Assembly: GCF_003113895.1 (NCBI RefSeq)
Contig: NZ_BDUD01000001.1
Coordinates: 5,762,516-5,826,515, forward strand
Direction: 5' to 3'
DNA from: Nostoc commune NIES-4072
Lineage (GTDB): Bacteria > Cyanobacteriota > Cyanobacteriia > Cyanobacteriales > Nostocaceae
DNA: 64,000 nucleotides
Positions within the stretch are counted from its first letter, which is position 1; each line of letters opens with the position of its first letter. Below are positions 18,615 through 28,120 of this stretch, in pieces. The translations under genes were made by a program, and so were the position numbers. Under the pieces are notes generated by a model, which ran no database searches, had not been told where the DNA came from, and saw only the letters and a program-made list of their open reading frames with translations.

Positions 18615-19382
18615 TTACTTAATTCCAGCCAACTGGCGATAAGGTACAGACTTTTCGATATCGATGTTGAATGACGAGATCCTTTGTGGCGTATTGCCTG
18701 TTGCATTGACACTTTGTGCCATTGACAAGAATAGAGCTGGATCGCCTGCCTTGGGCTTTCGCTCTTGTGGAAGGAATCTGCGTACTTCGACCTGCCAAAT
18801 GATTTGAGGGAAACCCAGTTTGGCACGGTGGTAAGCTTCGTATCGCGGAGATTTGATGTTGAATGGCAACTCACCCTCAGCGCGGGATGGCAGTATGCGA
18901 CGGCGCTGATAAGGTACTGTAGAGTCTCCAAAATTGCTCAAGTACTCTTCAGTGTTGAGGACTTCATCAATAAAGCCTCTAATACCTTTGGTAGCGACCA
19001 CAATTGACCAGGCAATTTTTTCCCGTTCATTGTATGGGTCGCGTCCTAGAGCACGCTGGATTACTTGCTCAACAAAGCGATAATTATTGTTGAGGTCGTA
19101 GAAGCTTTTCTTAAAGGTATCGGAAAGCAGCAATCCACGAATAAAGTCCCGCACTGTAATCTGTCCATTACGGAGTTGGGACTCTAAAAATGTTTGGCGA
19201 TCAGCAGCAAAGGCATGAAAGAAAATTTGACGATATGCTGCTTCAATCAGAAGGTCTAAATCTGAAGGAGAAAGCAGATTGTCTGTAGTAAAAATCCTGG
19301 GCTGTTCATCACCTGGTACTTCGTATGCAGCTACACGCTGATTTTGACTTGAAGGGTCGTATGTTAACAGAGGAATTGCCAC
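18615..19382 (-). CDS. cpcG: Phycobilisome rod-core linker
   Basis: CpcG connects phycocyanin rods to the allophycocyanin core of the phycobilisome on the thylakoid surface. The start is best placed at GTG 19382, giving 255 residues beginning (M)[16 protein letters not shown], the conserved CpcG N terminus. A GGAGG lies 7 nt upstream of this GTG. The upstream extension to 19418 is therefore not translated. The PBS-linker domain spans about residues 15-150 ([69 protein letters not shown]). The C terminus is hydrophilic, unlike membrane-anchored CpcL. It is isolated from any cpc operon, but bilin-lyase cpcS is 0.9 kb away in the same orientation. Confidence 0.93.
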   Translation of the reverse strand: MAIPLLTYDPSSQNQRVAAYEVPGDEQPRIFTTDNLLSPSDLDLLIEAAYRQIFFHAFAADRQTFLESQLRNGQITVRDFIRGLLLSDTFKKSFYDLNNNYRFVEQVIQRALGRDPYNEREKIAWSIVVATKGIRGFIDEVLNTEEYLSNFGDSTVPYQRRRILPSRAEGELPFNIKSPRYEAYHRAKLGFPQIIWQVEVRRFLPQERKPKAGDPALFLSMAQSVNATGNTPQRISSFNIDIEKSVPYRQLAGIK

Positions 19383-19768
19383 TCTAAAGCCTCCATATTT
19401 CTTAATTAAAGTTAACAACTTTAGATCACATATTAAGGGAGTAGTTGTATCAAAACTTCAGATTCTGATAAAATTTCACGAAACTTAACTAAGGGGAATT
19501 TAACTATTTCAAAAAACAAGGATTAGCTTTTTAAACTCAACCCATAGCTAATTTATAAAGGCAGTGAGGTTTTCAGCCTAATAACTACCTAAAAAACTTT
19601 ATTCACATACTTCAGATTAGAAGATTCAGTTTCACCTTTTTGAAATAAAGTAATAATTTTTAACATATAGCAAAAGAAATTAATAGGGAATGGGGAGTGA
19701 AGAATTAAGGATGAGGGGAAAGACTTGTTGCAAGTTCTCACCTCTTGTCCCTTTGTCTTCCCTGCTCC
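19383..19768. other. cpcG upstream region with a dispersed repeat
   Basis: About 385 bp lacking a gene. It is AT-rich up to 19680 and presumably contains the cpcG promoter. At 19684-19790 a sequence with ACTTGTTGCAAGTTCT and TGTCTTCCCTGCTCCC resembles one at 28010-28090, a dispersed repeat. Confidence 0.5.
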
Positions 19769-20323
19769 CTACTCCCTACTTCGTTGACCTATCCAAAATT
19801 CTAGAGGATCTATGGTTGACTTACAGTAAGGCCAGCTACGCAAAGTTGCTTCCATCCCAGTCTTCCAGTAGGGTGGTTCCAATCCCAGTCCTAAACATAG
19901 ATGAGATAGGATAGTAGCAAACTGCTGATTGTGACCAAAGTCTCCTAGATGAGCATGGGCGTATTCATGAACGACTACACCAAACCAGTCTCTAGGTGCA
20001 ACTCGACCGACATCTACCAGAATAGTTACTGGGTTTATGAGAATATTGCACAGCCCATCGATGCCGAAGGATTGAGCTATGGGGACTGCAAAAATTTGGA
20101 TGTGGCGACGCTCTTGGGGATGAAAGCACTCATGGCAAAGGTCTAGATAAGTATTGATCTGAGCGTTAATGGTGTTAATATTATCGCCGATCCAAGTACA
20201 AATGGGGATGCGATCGCGCACGTTATCGAAAACATCCACCATACCCGGTTCTAGAGCAAACCCCTGTACTCTATGCAGATAATCTCGGCCACGAGTAAAA
20301 GCATCGGTCTGCTTGAGGATCAT
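19769..20323 (-). CDS. Putative zinc metallopeptidase-like protein coupled to cpcS
   Basis: A 184-residue protein with VVHEYAHAHLGDFGHNQQF at about residues 113-131, an HExxH zinc-binding motif with a downstream Gly/His region as in gluzincin/SprT-like folds. The N-terminal half has no clear motif. No signal peptide is seen, so a cytoplasmic location is expected. Its ATG follows the stop codon of the bilin-lyase gene with no spacer (TGAATG), which implies translational coupling and perhaps a role with phycobiliproteins. Enzymatic activity is inferred only from the motif. Confidence 0.72.
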   Translation of the reverse strand: MILKQTDAFTRGRDYLHRVQGFALEPGMVDVFDNVRDRIPICTWIGDNINTINAQINTYLDLCHECFHPQERRHIQIFAVPIAQSFGIDGLCNILINPVTILVDVGRVAPRDWFGVVVHEYAHAHLGDFGHNQQFATILSHLCLGLGLEPPYWKTGMEATLRSWPYCKSTIDPLEFWIGQRSRE

Positions 20324-20944
20324 TCACCAGCCCAAAACTGAATAAAACTGTCTTTTTTCCAAAGCATCCGACCCTTGTTTTTTTGTGACTTGTTCTGGGT
20401 TGGAAGCTTCAGCAGAAGTTTCAATGCGAGTTTCGGTACAAAATGATGCAGTGCTGAAGCCACCAAAGCGTTTCACTGTACTGGTTCGTAGTCGCATATT
20501 TGGGCTGGCGAACCAGAATCTCTCAATGGAACTCATTGTTTCGTATTCGGTTGTCAGCACTAGCCCATCTTCATCATCCATGTGAAAAAGACCGACTACA
20601 GGCATAATTTCAGCGTAGCCTCTTTCACGGAGTAATTTCCCAGCTCTTGGGTTATCGCCATCAGGCACGATCGCAAATATAGTTTTTCCTTGATGGTTCT
20701 CGTCATTTTCTCTATCCCAAGCCATTGTGCCCAGCCAACGTACCCGCGATCCACCTACTGACAGGCTGGGGTCAATCTGATGATACTGGCACAGTTCAAT
20801 GATTTCGGGATGATTGGCATCTAGTGTTTCTACTTGTATATCCGATTCTCCTGTTTCTGAGCGCTTAAAGGGTAGGTGATGAGTTGCACGTTGCGATCGC
20901 CATTTACCAGCACTTAACTGAAAAAAGTCCATTGCGTCTATCAA
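20324..20944 (-). CDS. cpcS: CpcS/CpeS-family phycobiliprotein lyase
   Basis: S-type lyases attach phycobilins to a conserved cysteine (Cys-84 type) of phycobiliproteins. This 206-residue protein shows the family pattern: FFQLSAGKWRSQRATHHL at the N terminus, SDIQVETL, WLGTMAWD, AGKLLRERGYAEIMPVVG, LTTEYETMSSIERFWFASPN and LRTSTVKRFGGFSTASFCTE. These build the lipocalin-like beta barrel. The start may be the second ATG (MDFFQLSAG, 20932). The subfamily (CpcS, CpeS or CpcU-like) and bilin substrate cannot be decided by reading. It is directly coupled to the HExxH gene downstream. Confidence 0.93.
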   Translation of the reverse strand: MIDAMDFFQLSAGKWRSQRATHHLPFKRSETGESDIQVETLDANHPEIIELCQYHQIDPSLSVGGSRVRWLGTMAWDRENDENHQGKTIFAIVPDGDNPRAGKLLRERGYAEIMPVVGLFHMDDEDGLVLTTEYETMSSIERFWFASPNMRLRTSTVKRFGGFSTASFCTETRIETSAEASNPEQVTKKQGSDALEKRQFYSVLGW

Positions 20945-21085
20945 TCTTCTAACTCCTACTTATTACTCCTGCGGATGGTGTTTTACGTTTTTTTATTTTT
21001 ATAGTTTTTGGTATATAAACATTGTGACATACTTCACCCACTCCCCTGTGTAACCATTATAAAAAATAAGCAACTAAGATTAAAG

Positions 21086-21238
21086 ATGTCAGAACATCGT
21101 TTAATAGATTGGCAATTATATGCAGTTCACGCTGAGAAAACTATGACTCAAGTGATGGAAGAATTGATTGACTCATTACCAAACATAGAAAATTCTCATT
21201 CTTCATCGATCTTTAATCACAAGGCTATTTCATTCTAA
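21086..21238 (+). CDS. Small hypothetical protein (ribbon-helix-helix-like?)
   Basis: A 50-residue frame starting at ATG 21086 (the frame is open from 21008). The sequence RLIDWQLYAVHAEKTMTQVMEELIDSLP has the amphipathic look of a short strand and two helices, as in ribbon-helix-helix DNA-binding proteins. Upstream is AGATTAAAG, a weak ribosome binding site. It is divergent from cpcS. Function unknown; the call rests on composition only. Confidence 0.45.
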   Translation: MSEHRLIDWQLYAVHAEKTMTQVMEELIDSLPNIENSHSSSIFNHKAISF

Positions 21239-21249
21239 AATGTCAGGAG

Positions 21250-22449
21250 TTAAGCTTGATTTAAAGTTCTGTTTTTTATCCAAGACATAATTAGATTTCT
21301 AAACTTGCCTGTTTTTGCCTCAGTAAAATGTGATATGACAACCGCATATAAAAATACAAATAAAACTATAATAAGTGCTAAGAATATATGCAAAATATCT
21401 GGCTCCCAAGGGCGATCGCCAATTACACATGCTCTAATAAAGCATAGTATTGGCATGTGGACAAGATAAAGAGTGTATGAACACCCTGCTAAACCTCTAG
21501 AAAATTTTTCGTATGCTCCTCCTTGTTTTATTTGACTACGGCTATTAACTAAAAGATATATCATGACAGCAGTAGAAATTCCTACGAAAAAATCTGCTAT
21601 CTCTCGCCCAATAAAACGTTCGCTTATTAATGCAATGCAAAGGATTAGTATAGATAAAAGAGTGAGTGACTTGAGGATATTCTTGTTATTAAGATATTTA
21701 GAAGGATGAGATATACTAACTAATGCTCCCATCAGCCAAACTAGAAAATAAATTCTAATCTCCGAACCAACCATGAGTAATATACCTGAAGCTAAACAAG
21801 CGTATAAGACACGCGCTCTTAAGGATTTAACAAAAAAGAATAGGATGATTGAAGGAAAAATTATATAGTACCAAAATTCATAGGCTAAACTCCAAACTGC
21901 CTTATTTGAACCAAATAAATCTACAAAAATTGTTTGCACAAAAGCTAGAGTTCCTAAAGCATTTTGAAATGTGAAATTCTCCAAAATTTTATAAGTTGCT
22001 AAATGTTCGTTGTGAAACTTTTCTCCATAGAAGCTATCTTGTCCAGTACCAAATATTTTTACACCGAGAAAATCCCAAAAAGAAGATAGCAATAAAGCAG
22101 GAATTAATACTATATATAAACGTGTTAAACGATCTACTAAATAATTAACCCAAGACCATTGCTTTTGCCGGATTCTCTTTATTACACTAGCTGAAATAAA
22201 AAATCCACTCAGCACAAAAAAAATCATTACAGATTGATGACCCAACACTGTTAATGAATTTAACCTTTTTATCAAAAAACTAGGGTTATTAATTTCTGAA
22301 TATTCTATAAATAATAAAATTCTCATGTGACCGATAAAAACTAATAAAGAAGCCAAACCTCTTAATAAATCAAGATGAGTAGACCATCGATAATTCCTGA
22401 TTGATGGGATACTATAAATAGGCTGCGTCTGAGTTTTTTCTACTAGCAT
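21250..22449 (-). CDS. Acyltransferase 3 family membrane protein
   Basis: A 399-residue integral membrane acyltransferase of the OafA/NodX type, which moves acetyl or other acyl groups to sugars of cell-surface glycans. About ten hydrophobic segments run through it. The N-terminal segment LDLLRGLASLLVFIGHMRILLF includes the family's catalytic histidine. VMIFFVLSGFFISASVIKR follows, then later segments such as VWSLAYEFWYYIIFP and CSYTLYLVHMPILCF. Codon use and the AT-rich surroundings suggest an accessory locus. The substrate is unknown and no glycan gene is adjacent. Confidence 0.92.
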   Translation of the reverse strand: MLVEKTQTQPIYSIPSIRNYRWSTHLDLLRGLASLLVFIGHMRILLFIEYSEINNPSFLIKRLNSLTVLGHQSVMIFFVLSGFFISASVIKRIRQKQWSWVNYLVDRLTRLYIVLIPALLLSSFWDFLGVKIFGTGQDSFYGEKFHNEHLATYKILENFTFQNALGTLAFVQTIFVDLFGSNKAVWSLAYEFWYYIIFPSIILFFFVKSLRARVLYACLASGILLMVGSEIRIYFLVWLMGALVSISHPSKYLNNKNILKSLTLLSILILCIALISERFIGREIADFFVGISTAVMIYLLVNSRSQIKQGGAYEKFSRGLAGCSYTLYLVHMPILCFIRACVIGDRPWEPDILHIFLALIIVLFVFLYAVVISHFTEAKTGKFRNLIMSWIKNRTLNQA

Positions 22450-22979
22450 TTTGGTTATAGAATAAAGATTAATTTGTTAGAGTACGGGATAATCAATGCA
22501 AAGTTTAAAATTTATGTCTCGCTTCTAAGAGTGAATTTTACTACTGAAAAAGTATACATAGAGAAATGTCAATTATCAAAAAAAGCAAAGGCTGATTCAT
22601 TTTCTAGAGTTATTAACTGTGTTATATACAGCAATGAATATTTTCCTAGTAAAAGCTTTAAAACTAGGAAGAATATAAAGAGGATAATTGTTAGCTCAAT
22701 ACCACAAATAATATACGATTATCTATATATAAATACTTACAGGTTTACAAAAACTTTTTTTTAAGTTTATACAATCTTCATCAAAATAAGATAAGATTCC
22801 TTAAAAAAAGCTCAATAATCTCACAGGCAATGCGATTAAGTAGGTAGGTGTAATTAAACATAAGATCAAACCTCACTCTCAATCCCGTGGGTAAAAGAGT
22901 TGAAACCGTATTTAAGATAACTAATCACAACAAAGGTTTCAGATTTTTATCTGGTGAGAATAAATAAAGAACAATTAAA
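22450..22979. other. AT-rich non-coding region
   Basis: About 530 bp, strongly AT-rich. The only long open frame (22474-22764, plus) is low-complexity in Lys, Ile, Asn and Tyr, with no recognisable domain or ribosome binding site. I do not call it. The segment CAAAGGTTTCAGATTTTT at about 22932 recurs at about 47203. Confidence 0.45.
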
Positions 22980-23072
22980 TAGGACTTACGCACACTCTAC
23001 GAATTCTCGGCGCTCTTGGCGTCTTGGCGGTTCGAGAAATTAAGCTTTTTAGCAATTTTTGCGTAAGTCCTA
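22980..23072. mobile_element. 93-bp MITE, copy 2
   Basis: Exact reverse complement of the element at 16307-16399. Same 13-bp ends; flanked by the direct repeat TTAAA (22975-22979 and 23073-23077). Two identical copies with different 5-bp duplications show recent movement by a transposase acting in trans; none with these ends is in the window. Confidence 0.9.
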
Positions 23073-23193
23073 TTAAATACAAAAAAACTCATGAGTTGCA
23101 CCTTCAGATATCAGGCTAATCTGAATAATGCTATCATGAGTTCTAAAAATTAGAGTTGGCACGTATGATACATCTGTACGGGCCTACAGAGAT

Positions 23194-24636
23194 TTATGAC
23201 TTGCTATTAGCGATCGCTTCGTTTAAAACTAACTCTGGTTGTGGTGGTGTCTCCTCTTCTTCTGGCAGACCGTAAATTGACCTGTACAACTTCACGTATT
23301 CTTTGGCAGATTGATACCAACTAAAGTCTTGGGCCATGCCCCGCTTTTGTAGTTCTAGCCATTGTGGTTTAAAACGGAAGCCTTCCCAAGCCCGGATCAT
23401 ACAGGTGAAAAGGTCTAGCGGTTCATAGCGGTCAAAGCAATAACCGGTACCTGCTGCATTTTCGGGGTCGTGATGGCTTACGGTGTCAACTAATCCACCT
23501 GTGCGGCGGACAATGGGCACAGAACCGTAGCGTAAAGACATCATTTGGCTGATACCGCAAGGTTCAAAACGACTAGGCATTAAGAAAGCATCGGTACCAG
23601 CGTAAATGCGGCGAGACAGGGCATCGTTATACAGTAAGTAAGTTGCCATGCGTCCGGGAAAGCGGGATGCTAATTGCCACATCTGAGTTTCATAATAGCG
23701 ATCGCCTGTCCCTAACAGCACAAACTGTGCATCTGTATAGGAAAGGAAGCGATCAAGGATTTGCAATATCAAGTCAATGCCTTTTTGTTCCACTAATCGG
23801 GTCACAATCCCAATTAAAAAGGCTTTGGAGTTGACTTCTAATCCTACTTCTTCTTGCAAAGCAATTTTGTTGGCTTTGCGTTTCTCCAGGGTATCAGCAG
23901 TGAAGGTTTGGGCAATGTATTTATCATTTTCTGGGTTATAAATTTCAGTATCAATTCCGTTGATAATCCCAGATAATTTACCGCTAATAAAAGACAGCAA
24001 ACCTTCTAAGGTTTCACCATAAGTAGGTGTCTTGATTTGCTCTGCATAAGTGGGCGAAACTGTATTTACCTTATTGGCAAATTGCACCGCCGCCGCCATT
24101 GTGTTGTGTCCTTGCATATACCAAGGACACCAAGTAATTTTTTCTAAATACCAACGCCACGGCCCTTGATAAGCCAGATTATGAATAGTAAAGACTGTGG
24201 TGATATCAGGATCTTGGTGCATCCATACGGGAATCATCCCCGTATGCCAATCGTGACAATGGATAATTTCCGGTTTCCAGTAATTCCAGGCAAACTCGGC
24301 TGCACCATTGGCAAAAAAGGTGAACCGCCAGTCTTCATCCTCTCCAGAATAAATCCGGCGGGGCATGAAGACGGGATGTCCAAATAAGTACAAGGGAACA
24401 TCAGTACCAGGCAGAACGCTTTCATAAACAGCAAATTCCTGGAACATCGCAGATCCGCGCCAGATGGGTTCTTGGGGAATTTCCATTTTGTCTGGCAGAA
24501 AGCCATAGTAAGGCAAGAATATTCGCACATCATGCCCCATTTCTCTCAGAAATTTGGGTAATGCCCCAACAACATCACCCATTCCTCCTACTTTGGCAAT
24601 GGGTGCTGCCTCTGCTGCAACAAATAGAATCCGCAT
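23194..24636 (-). CDS. glgA: Glycogen synthase (ADP-glucose)
   Basis: Transfers glucose from ADP-glucose to the growing alpha-1,4-glucan chain; cytoplasmic, the main carbon-storage enzyme of cyanobacteria. The 480-residue GT5-family enzyme shows the ADP-glucose-binding [13 protein letters not shown] at residues 16-28 and the C-terminal [32 protein letters not shown] region. The start [18 protein letters not shown] is typical. It follows hemC in the same direction, 117 bp downstream. The last roughly 25 residues ([22 protein letters not shown]) are an acidic tail outside the catalytic core. Confidence 0.97.
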   Translation of the reverse strand: MRILFVAAEAAPIAKVGGMGDVVGALPKFLREMGHDVRIFLPYYGFLPDKMEIPQEPIWRGSAMFQEFAVYESVLPGTDVPLYLFGHPVFMPRRIYSGEDEDWRFTFFANGAAEFAWNYWKPEIIHCHDWHTGMIPVWMHQDPDITTVFTIHNLAYQGPWRWYLEKITWCPWYMQGHNTMAAAVQFANKVNTVSPTYAEQIKTPTYGETLEGLLSFISGKLSGIINGIDTEIYNPENDKYIAQTFTADTLEKRKANKIALQEEVGLEVNSKAFLIGIVTRLVEQKGIDLILQILDRFLSYTDAQFVLLGTGDRYYETQMWQLASRFPGRMATYLLYNDALSRRIYAGTDAFLMPSRFEPCGISQMMSLRYGSVPIVRRTGGLVDTVSHHDPENAAGTGYCFDRYEPLDLFTCMIRAWEGFRFKPQWLELQKRGMAQDFSWYQSAKEYVKLYRSIYGLPEEEETPPQPELVLNEAIANSKS

Positions 24637-24753
24637 GGTAATTTTTGCTTCCCTGGTTCTGTCTATATTGTCAAATTAACTCTTGTCGCGTCTGCCACAT
24701 CTTTGGTGCAACAACGATCAATTCTTATCTAATCACATCGGCTTGCCCAATGC

Positions 24754-25725
24754 TTAAGAACCGCGCCCAATTACCGCAAAAATCTCTGCTAAAATTTCTT
24801 GCGCTCCTTGTTGCCGCAACACTTGTGCTAGTTCTGTGCCTAGCGCTTCAGCATCATTGGCAATTCCAGTGACGGTATCTTTTACGAACTTTTGACCATC
24901 TACACTGGCCACTATCCCTGTTAAGGTCAAATTCTCACCAGATACTTCTGTATTTACACCAATAGGTACTTGACAACCGCCCTCTAAAGAGCGTAGAAAA
25001 GACCGTTCAGCGAGACAGCGATCGCGTGTTTCGGGATGTTCGATCGCTTTGAGTAGAGATAGCACTTCACTATCATCAGCACGGCATTCTATACCTAAAG
25101 CACCTTGTCCAACGGCGTGAAGGGAGATTTCTTTGGGGAGAATTTGATGAACGCGATCGCCCATTCCCAATCTCTCTAACCCTGCTGCGGCCAAAATCAA
25201 AGCATCGTATTCGCCTGCATCCAGTTTTGCCAACCGGGTAATCAAGTTTCCCCGGACATCCTTAAAGGTAAAGTGGGGGAAGTGATGACGTAACTGTGCT
25301 AACCGGCGCAGCGAAGATGTACCAATTACTGCACCTTCTGGCAATGTATCAATTTGTTGATCTTTGTGCTTTTCATGCACCACTAATGCATCTGCTGGAT
25401 TTTCCCGTTCAGTAATTGCTGCCAGCGTTAACCCTTCAGGTAAGTGAGTCGGCAGATCCTTGAGAGAATGAACCGCAAAGTCAATCTCCTGATTGAGCAT
25501 TCCAAGCTCAAGTTCTTTAGTAAAAAGTCCTTTATCGCCAATCTTAGCTAATGCTACATCCAAGATTTTATCGCCTTGGGTAGACATGGTATGGACTTCA
25601 AAAGTGAGATCGGGAAAGGCTTTCTGAAGTTGCTCTTGTACCCAGTAGGTCTGAACCAGAGCAAGTTGGCTTTTGCGTGAACCAATCCGAATAGTGCGTG
25701 GAGGACTAGAAACAACTGAAGTCAT
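24754..25725 (-). CDS. hemC: Porphobilinogen deaminase (hydroxymethylbilane synthase)
   Basis: Polymerises four porphobilinogen molecules to hydroxymethylbilane in the tetrapyrrole pathway that feeds haem, chlorophyll and phycobilins. The product is 323 residues if started at ATG 25725 ([25 protein letters not shown]); the frame is open to a TTG at 25740. Family marks are [41 protein letters not shown] and GGCQVPIGV, whose cysteine carries the dipyrromethane cofactor. Upstream of glgA in the same orientation; cotranscription is possible but unproven. Confidence 0.97.
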   Translation of the reverse strand: MTSVVSSPPRTIRIGSRKSQLALVQTYWVQEQLQKAFPDLTFEVHTMSTQGDKILDVALAKIGDKGLFTKELELGMLNQEIDFAVHSLKDLPTHLPEGLTLAAITERENPADALVVHEKHKDQQIDTLPEGAVIGTSSLRRLAQLRHHFPHFTFKDVRGNLITRLAKLDAGEYDALILAAAGLERLGMGDRVHQILPKEISLHAVGQGALGIECRADDSEVLSLLKAIEHPETRDRCLAERSFLRSLEGGCQVPIGVNTEVSGENLTLTGIVASVDGQKFVKDTVTGIANDAEALGTELAQVLRQQGAQEILAEIFAVIGRGS

Positions 25726-25902
25726 AAAACAATATATCAAACGGCGATAAATTCACTCTCATCTAGACTACCGTAGTCAGGGACTCATACCAATTTTGGG
25801 GTTTGGATTTTGGATTTTGGATTACAATTCTTTACCTAATGCTGGTTTCAGGAATCTCAAACAATTTTGTTGAGTACAGCATTATTACGGTACAAGCCAC
25901 TA

Positions 25903-26055
25903 TATAGGAATCCGGTTTGATTTCTGAAAACACCCGTAGGATGTGTTAGCACAGAGAGTACGGCATCAAACCCTTGATAATAGTGCGTTACGAACTCCGT
26001 TCTAACACACTCTACAATACCTAATTCCGTTCAAAAATCAAATAGTAATCCTATA
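25903..26055. mobile_element. 153-bp MITE with TATAGGA ends, copy A
   Basis: Begins TATAGGAATCCGGTTTGATTT-like and ends TAATCCTATA, imperfect terminal inverted repeats. An internal inverted pair, TAGGATGTGTTAG against CTAACACACTCTA, would fold the centre. A second copy of equal length lies at 35139-35291 with clearly diverged sequence. The terminal TA on both sides suggests a TA target duplication, as made by IS630/mariner-type transposases. Confidence 0.75.
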
Positions 26056-26143
26056 TTTATTACTTGCAGACAATAAAAATACACGGTGCATCGATTGAAA
26101 ACTGCTATAAACTGAATGTAGGACTTTCGGAGTAGCAGAAATT

Positions 26144-26320
26144 ATGAGTGTTGCAAAATCTGCATCTCTAACCCTAGAGGAGTTTCTGAAGTTACCAGAA
26201 ACAAAACCTGCAAGCCTTTATATTGATGGTGAAATTATCCTAAAACCAATGCCGAAAACCCGTCACTCCCGACTTCAGGCTAAGTTGATTGATGGAATTA
26301 ATGAGTTTATCTTAAACTAA
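26144..26320 (+). pseudogene. Uma2 family N-terminal fragment
   Basis: 58 codons from ATG 26144 to TAA 26320. The start MSVAKSASLTLEEFLKLPET, then YIDGEIILKPMPKTRHSRLQ and KLIDGINEFI, is the N-terminal quarter of a Uma2 (DUF820) protein. The rest, including the nuclease core, is missing, and the next 40 bp run into the convergent LprI-like gene. It lies 88 bp after the MITE at 25903. A dead gene fragment, not expected to be functional. Confidence 0.65.
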
Positions 26321-26358
26321 TTACTAATGCCTCTGGCGTTGCGGTTTTATTCGACTAT

Positions 26359-26781
26359 TTAAGGGTCAGATTTGAGAAATTCCTGTAATTCTTGGGTATG
26401 TAATTTTGTAGTATTTTCTAGACAACTAGAATAAATGCTAGAGGCAATACTTCCTCCCTCATATCTGCTTCTCTCAAACTCACAATTGGTATCTCGAAAC
26501 TTTAGCCATGCAAGTTGTGCAGCAATCAATTTTTGTTTCCTAGACGTTTCTAAGGTAGGTAGCAATTGTTGATAGGCTTGATTCAGTTTTTTATCTGCCC
26601 TTTGATAAGACAACTTCGCGCATTCATTAATTGCTATTTGAGTTTGAGGATTATTGCAGTTGACCCTTTGAACTAAGCGCATCTCCTGTAAATCAGGCGT
26701 TGTGCCTGCTATTGTCACGGTGGGACTATTTAAACTGCTGAGAGTTAGCATACTTGCTAAAACTAGTAATATTTGACGCAT
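26359..26781 (-). CDS. LprI/YecT-like periplasmic protein (DUF1311)
   Basis: A 140-residue exported protein. A signal peptide (MRQILLVLASMLTLSSLNSPTVTIAG) is followed by a cysteine-containing helical domain: VNCNNPQTQIAINECAKLSYQRADKKLNQAY, then AQLAWLKFRDTNCEFE and SSCLENTTKLHTQEL. This matches the LprI (DUF1311) family, some members of which inhibit lysozyme or protect the cell wall. Four cysteines suggest two disulfides. Convergent with the Uma2 fragment; no operon. Confidence 0.85.
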   Translation of the reverse strand: MRQILLVLASMLTLSSLNSPTVTIAGTTPDLQEMRLVQRVNCNNPQTQIAINECAKLSYQRADKKLNQAYQQLLPTLETSRKQKLIAAQLAWLKFRDTNCEFERSRYEGGSIASSIYSSCLENTTKLHTQELQEFLKSDP

Positions 26782-26971
26782 GGCAAAATTTTTATTGTTT
26801 TAGGAAAGACAAAAGATGCTCAAATACGCGTCAGCATTGGTATGTTCTAACGTAAAAGACTTCTAAACTTCTTACACAATGTAAACCAGCCGCCAGAGGG
26901 AAGCTGAAATTTTACAAGAATGCTAGAAAGAATTTGGTATTTTAGTAATCTAAGTTTAGACATTATATTTT

Positions 26972-27943
26972 ATGAATCGTTCCGCCTGCCTCATTTTCAA
27001 TCCAGTTGCGGGTCAGGGTGACCCAGATATAGAACTGGCAGAAATTCGGGGAATATTAGAGCCAGAAATTGACCTAGATATTTATCTCACCACTGAAGAA
27101 ATCGACGCTGACGAACTGGCTTTAGCAGCCGTAGAGCGAGGGGTAGATGCAATCATTGCTTCGGGGGGAGATGGCACTCTCTCGGCGGCAGCAACGGCTT
27201 TAGTGGGTACTGATATTCCATTTGGCATTATTTCTAGAGGAACAGCAAACGCTTTTGCCACAGCTTTAGGAATTCCCGACACGATCGCAGGTGCGTGTGA
27301 GACAATTTTGCAAGGAGGAACCCGTCATGTAGACGTAGCCTATTGCAACGATCTGCCAATGGTACTTTTGGCAGGTATTGGCTTTGAAGCTGAAACTGTA
27401 GAATTGGCAGACAGGGACGCTAAGAATCGCTTTGGAATGATGGCCTACGTTTTCGCTGGAATTCAGCAACTGAGAAATTTAAAAAACTTTGATGTTGAAA
27501 TTGAAACAGAAGACAGGATAATTAAAACTAGCGCCTGTGCAGTTACAGTAGCAAATGCCGCGCCTCCTACTTCAGTTTTGGCTCAAGGCCCAGCCGGTCT
27601 GATTTATGATGATGGGTTGCTAGATTTGACAATTGTAGCTCCAACTAACAAAGCAGGAGCGATCGCAGCTACATTTCATCTATTCCAAACGGCTTCTACA
27701 GGTAACGCTGTCGAGCGAAATGATATTGGCTTCCTGCGAGCCACAGAATTTAAAATTACAACTAACCCACCGCAAAAAGTTGTTCTAGATGGTGAAATTG
27801 TGGGCACAACACCAGTAGAAATTAAGTGTGTACCAGCAGGTTTAAATATTTTTGTGCCATTAGTAGAAGAAGTTGAGCCTACCGAAAAACTAGAGGGACT
27901 CCCTAATCTGACTATTGAGATGAAAGACACAATAGAGGAATGA
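26972..27943 (+). CDS. YegS/BmrU-type lipid (diacylglycerol-like) kinase
   Basis: A 323-residue member of the DAGK-catalytic superfamily, which phosphorylates a lipid hydroxyl with ATP. The nucleotide-binding signature IIASGGDGTLSAAATAL is at about residues 61-77, with FNPVAGQG at the N terminus and GTANAFATALGIP next. The C-terminal part (KVVLDGEIVGTTPVEIKCVPAGLNIFVP) is the usual second beta-domain. The real lipid substrate is not deducible. A metallophosphoesterase gene follows in the same direction after a heptamer repeat tract. Confidence 0.9.
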   Translation: MNRSACLIFNPVAGQGDPDIELAEIRGILEPEIDLDIYLTTEEIDADELALAAVERGVDAIIASGGDGTLSAAATALVGTDIPFGIISRGTANAFATALGIPDTIAGACETILQGGTRHVDVAYCNDLPMVLLAGIGFEAETVELADRDAKNRFGMMAYVFAGIQQLRNLKNFDVEIETEDRIIKTSACAVTVANAAPPTSVLAQGPAGLIYDDGLLDLTIVAPTNKAGAIAATFHLFQTASTGNAVERNDIGFLRATEFKITTNPPQKVVLDGEIVGTTPVEIKCVPAGLNIFVPLVEEVEPTEKLEGLPNLTIEMKDTIEE

Positions 27944-28010
27944 GGGCATGGGGCATGGGGCATGGGGCATTGGGCATTGGGCATTGGGCATGGGGCATGG
28001 GGCATGGGGA
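27944..28010. repeat. GGGGCAT / GGGCATT heptamer tract
   Basis: Tandem heptamers GGGGCAT and GGGCATT, about nine units, directly after the lipid-kinase stop codon. Reverse complement of the CCCCATG/CCCAATG tracts elsewhere in the window. Confidence 0.88.
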
Positions 28011-28120
28011 CAAGGGGAAACACTTGTTGCAAGTTCTGATTTAAGTCGCCTTGTCCCCTTGTCTTCCCTGTCCCTGCTCCCCCTGCTCCCCTTCGATTAA
28101 AAACTCAGGAGTAGGTTGCA

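Noticed and set aside
22474..22764. 96-codon plus-strand frame
   Set aside because: Very AT-rich, low-complexity Lys/Ile/Tyr composition, no ribosome binding site and no domain.
24645..24872. 75-codon plus-strand frame with a hydrophobic C terminus between glgA and hemC
   Set aside because: Half of it is antisense to the hemC 3' end; the hydrophobic look comes from the complement of the hemC alanine/glutamine-rich codons.
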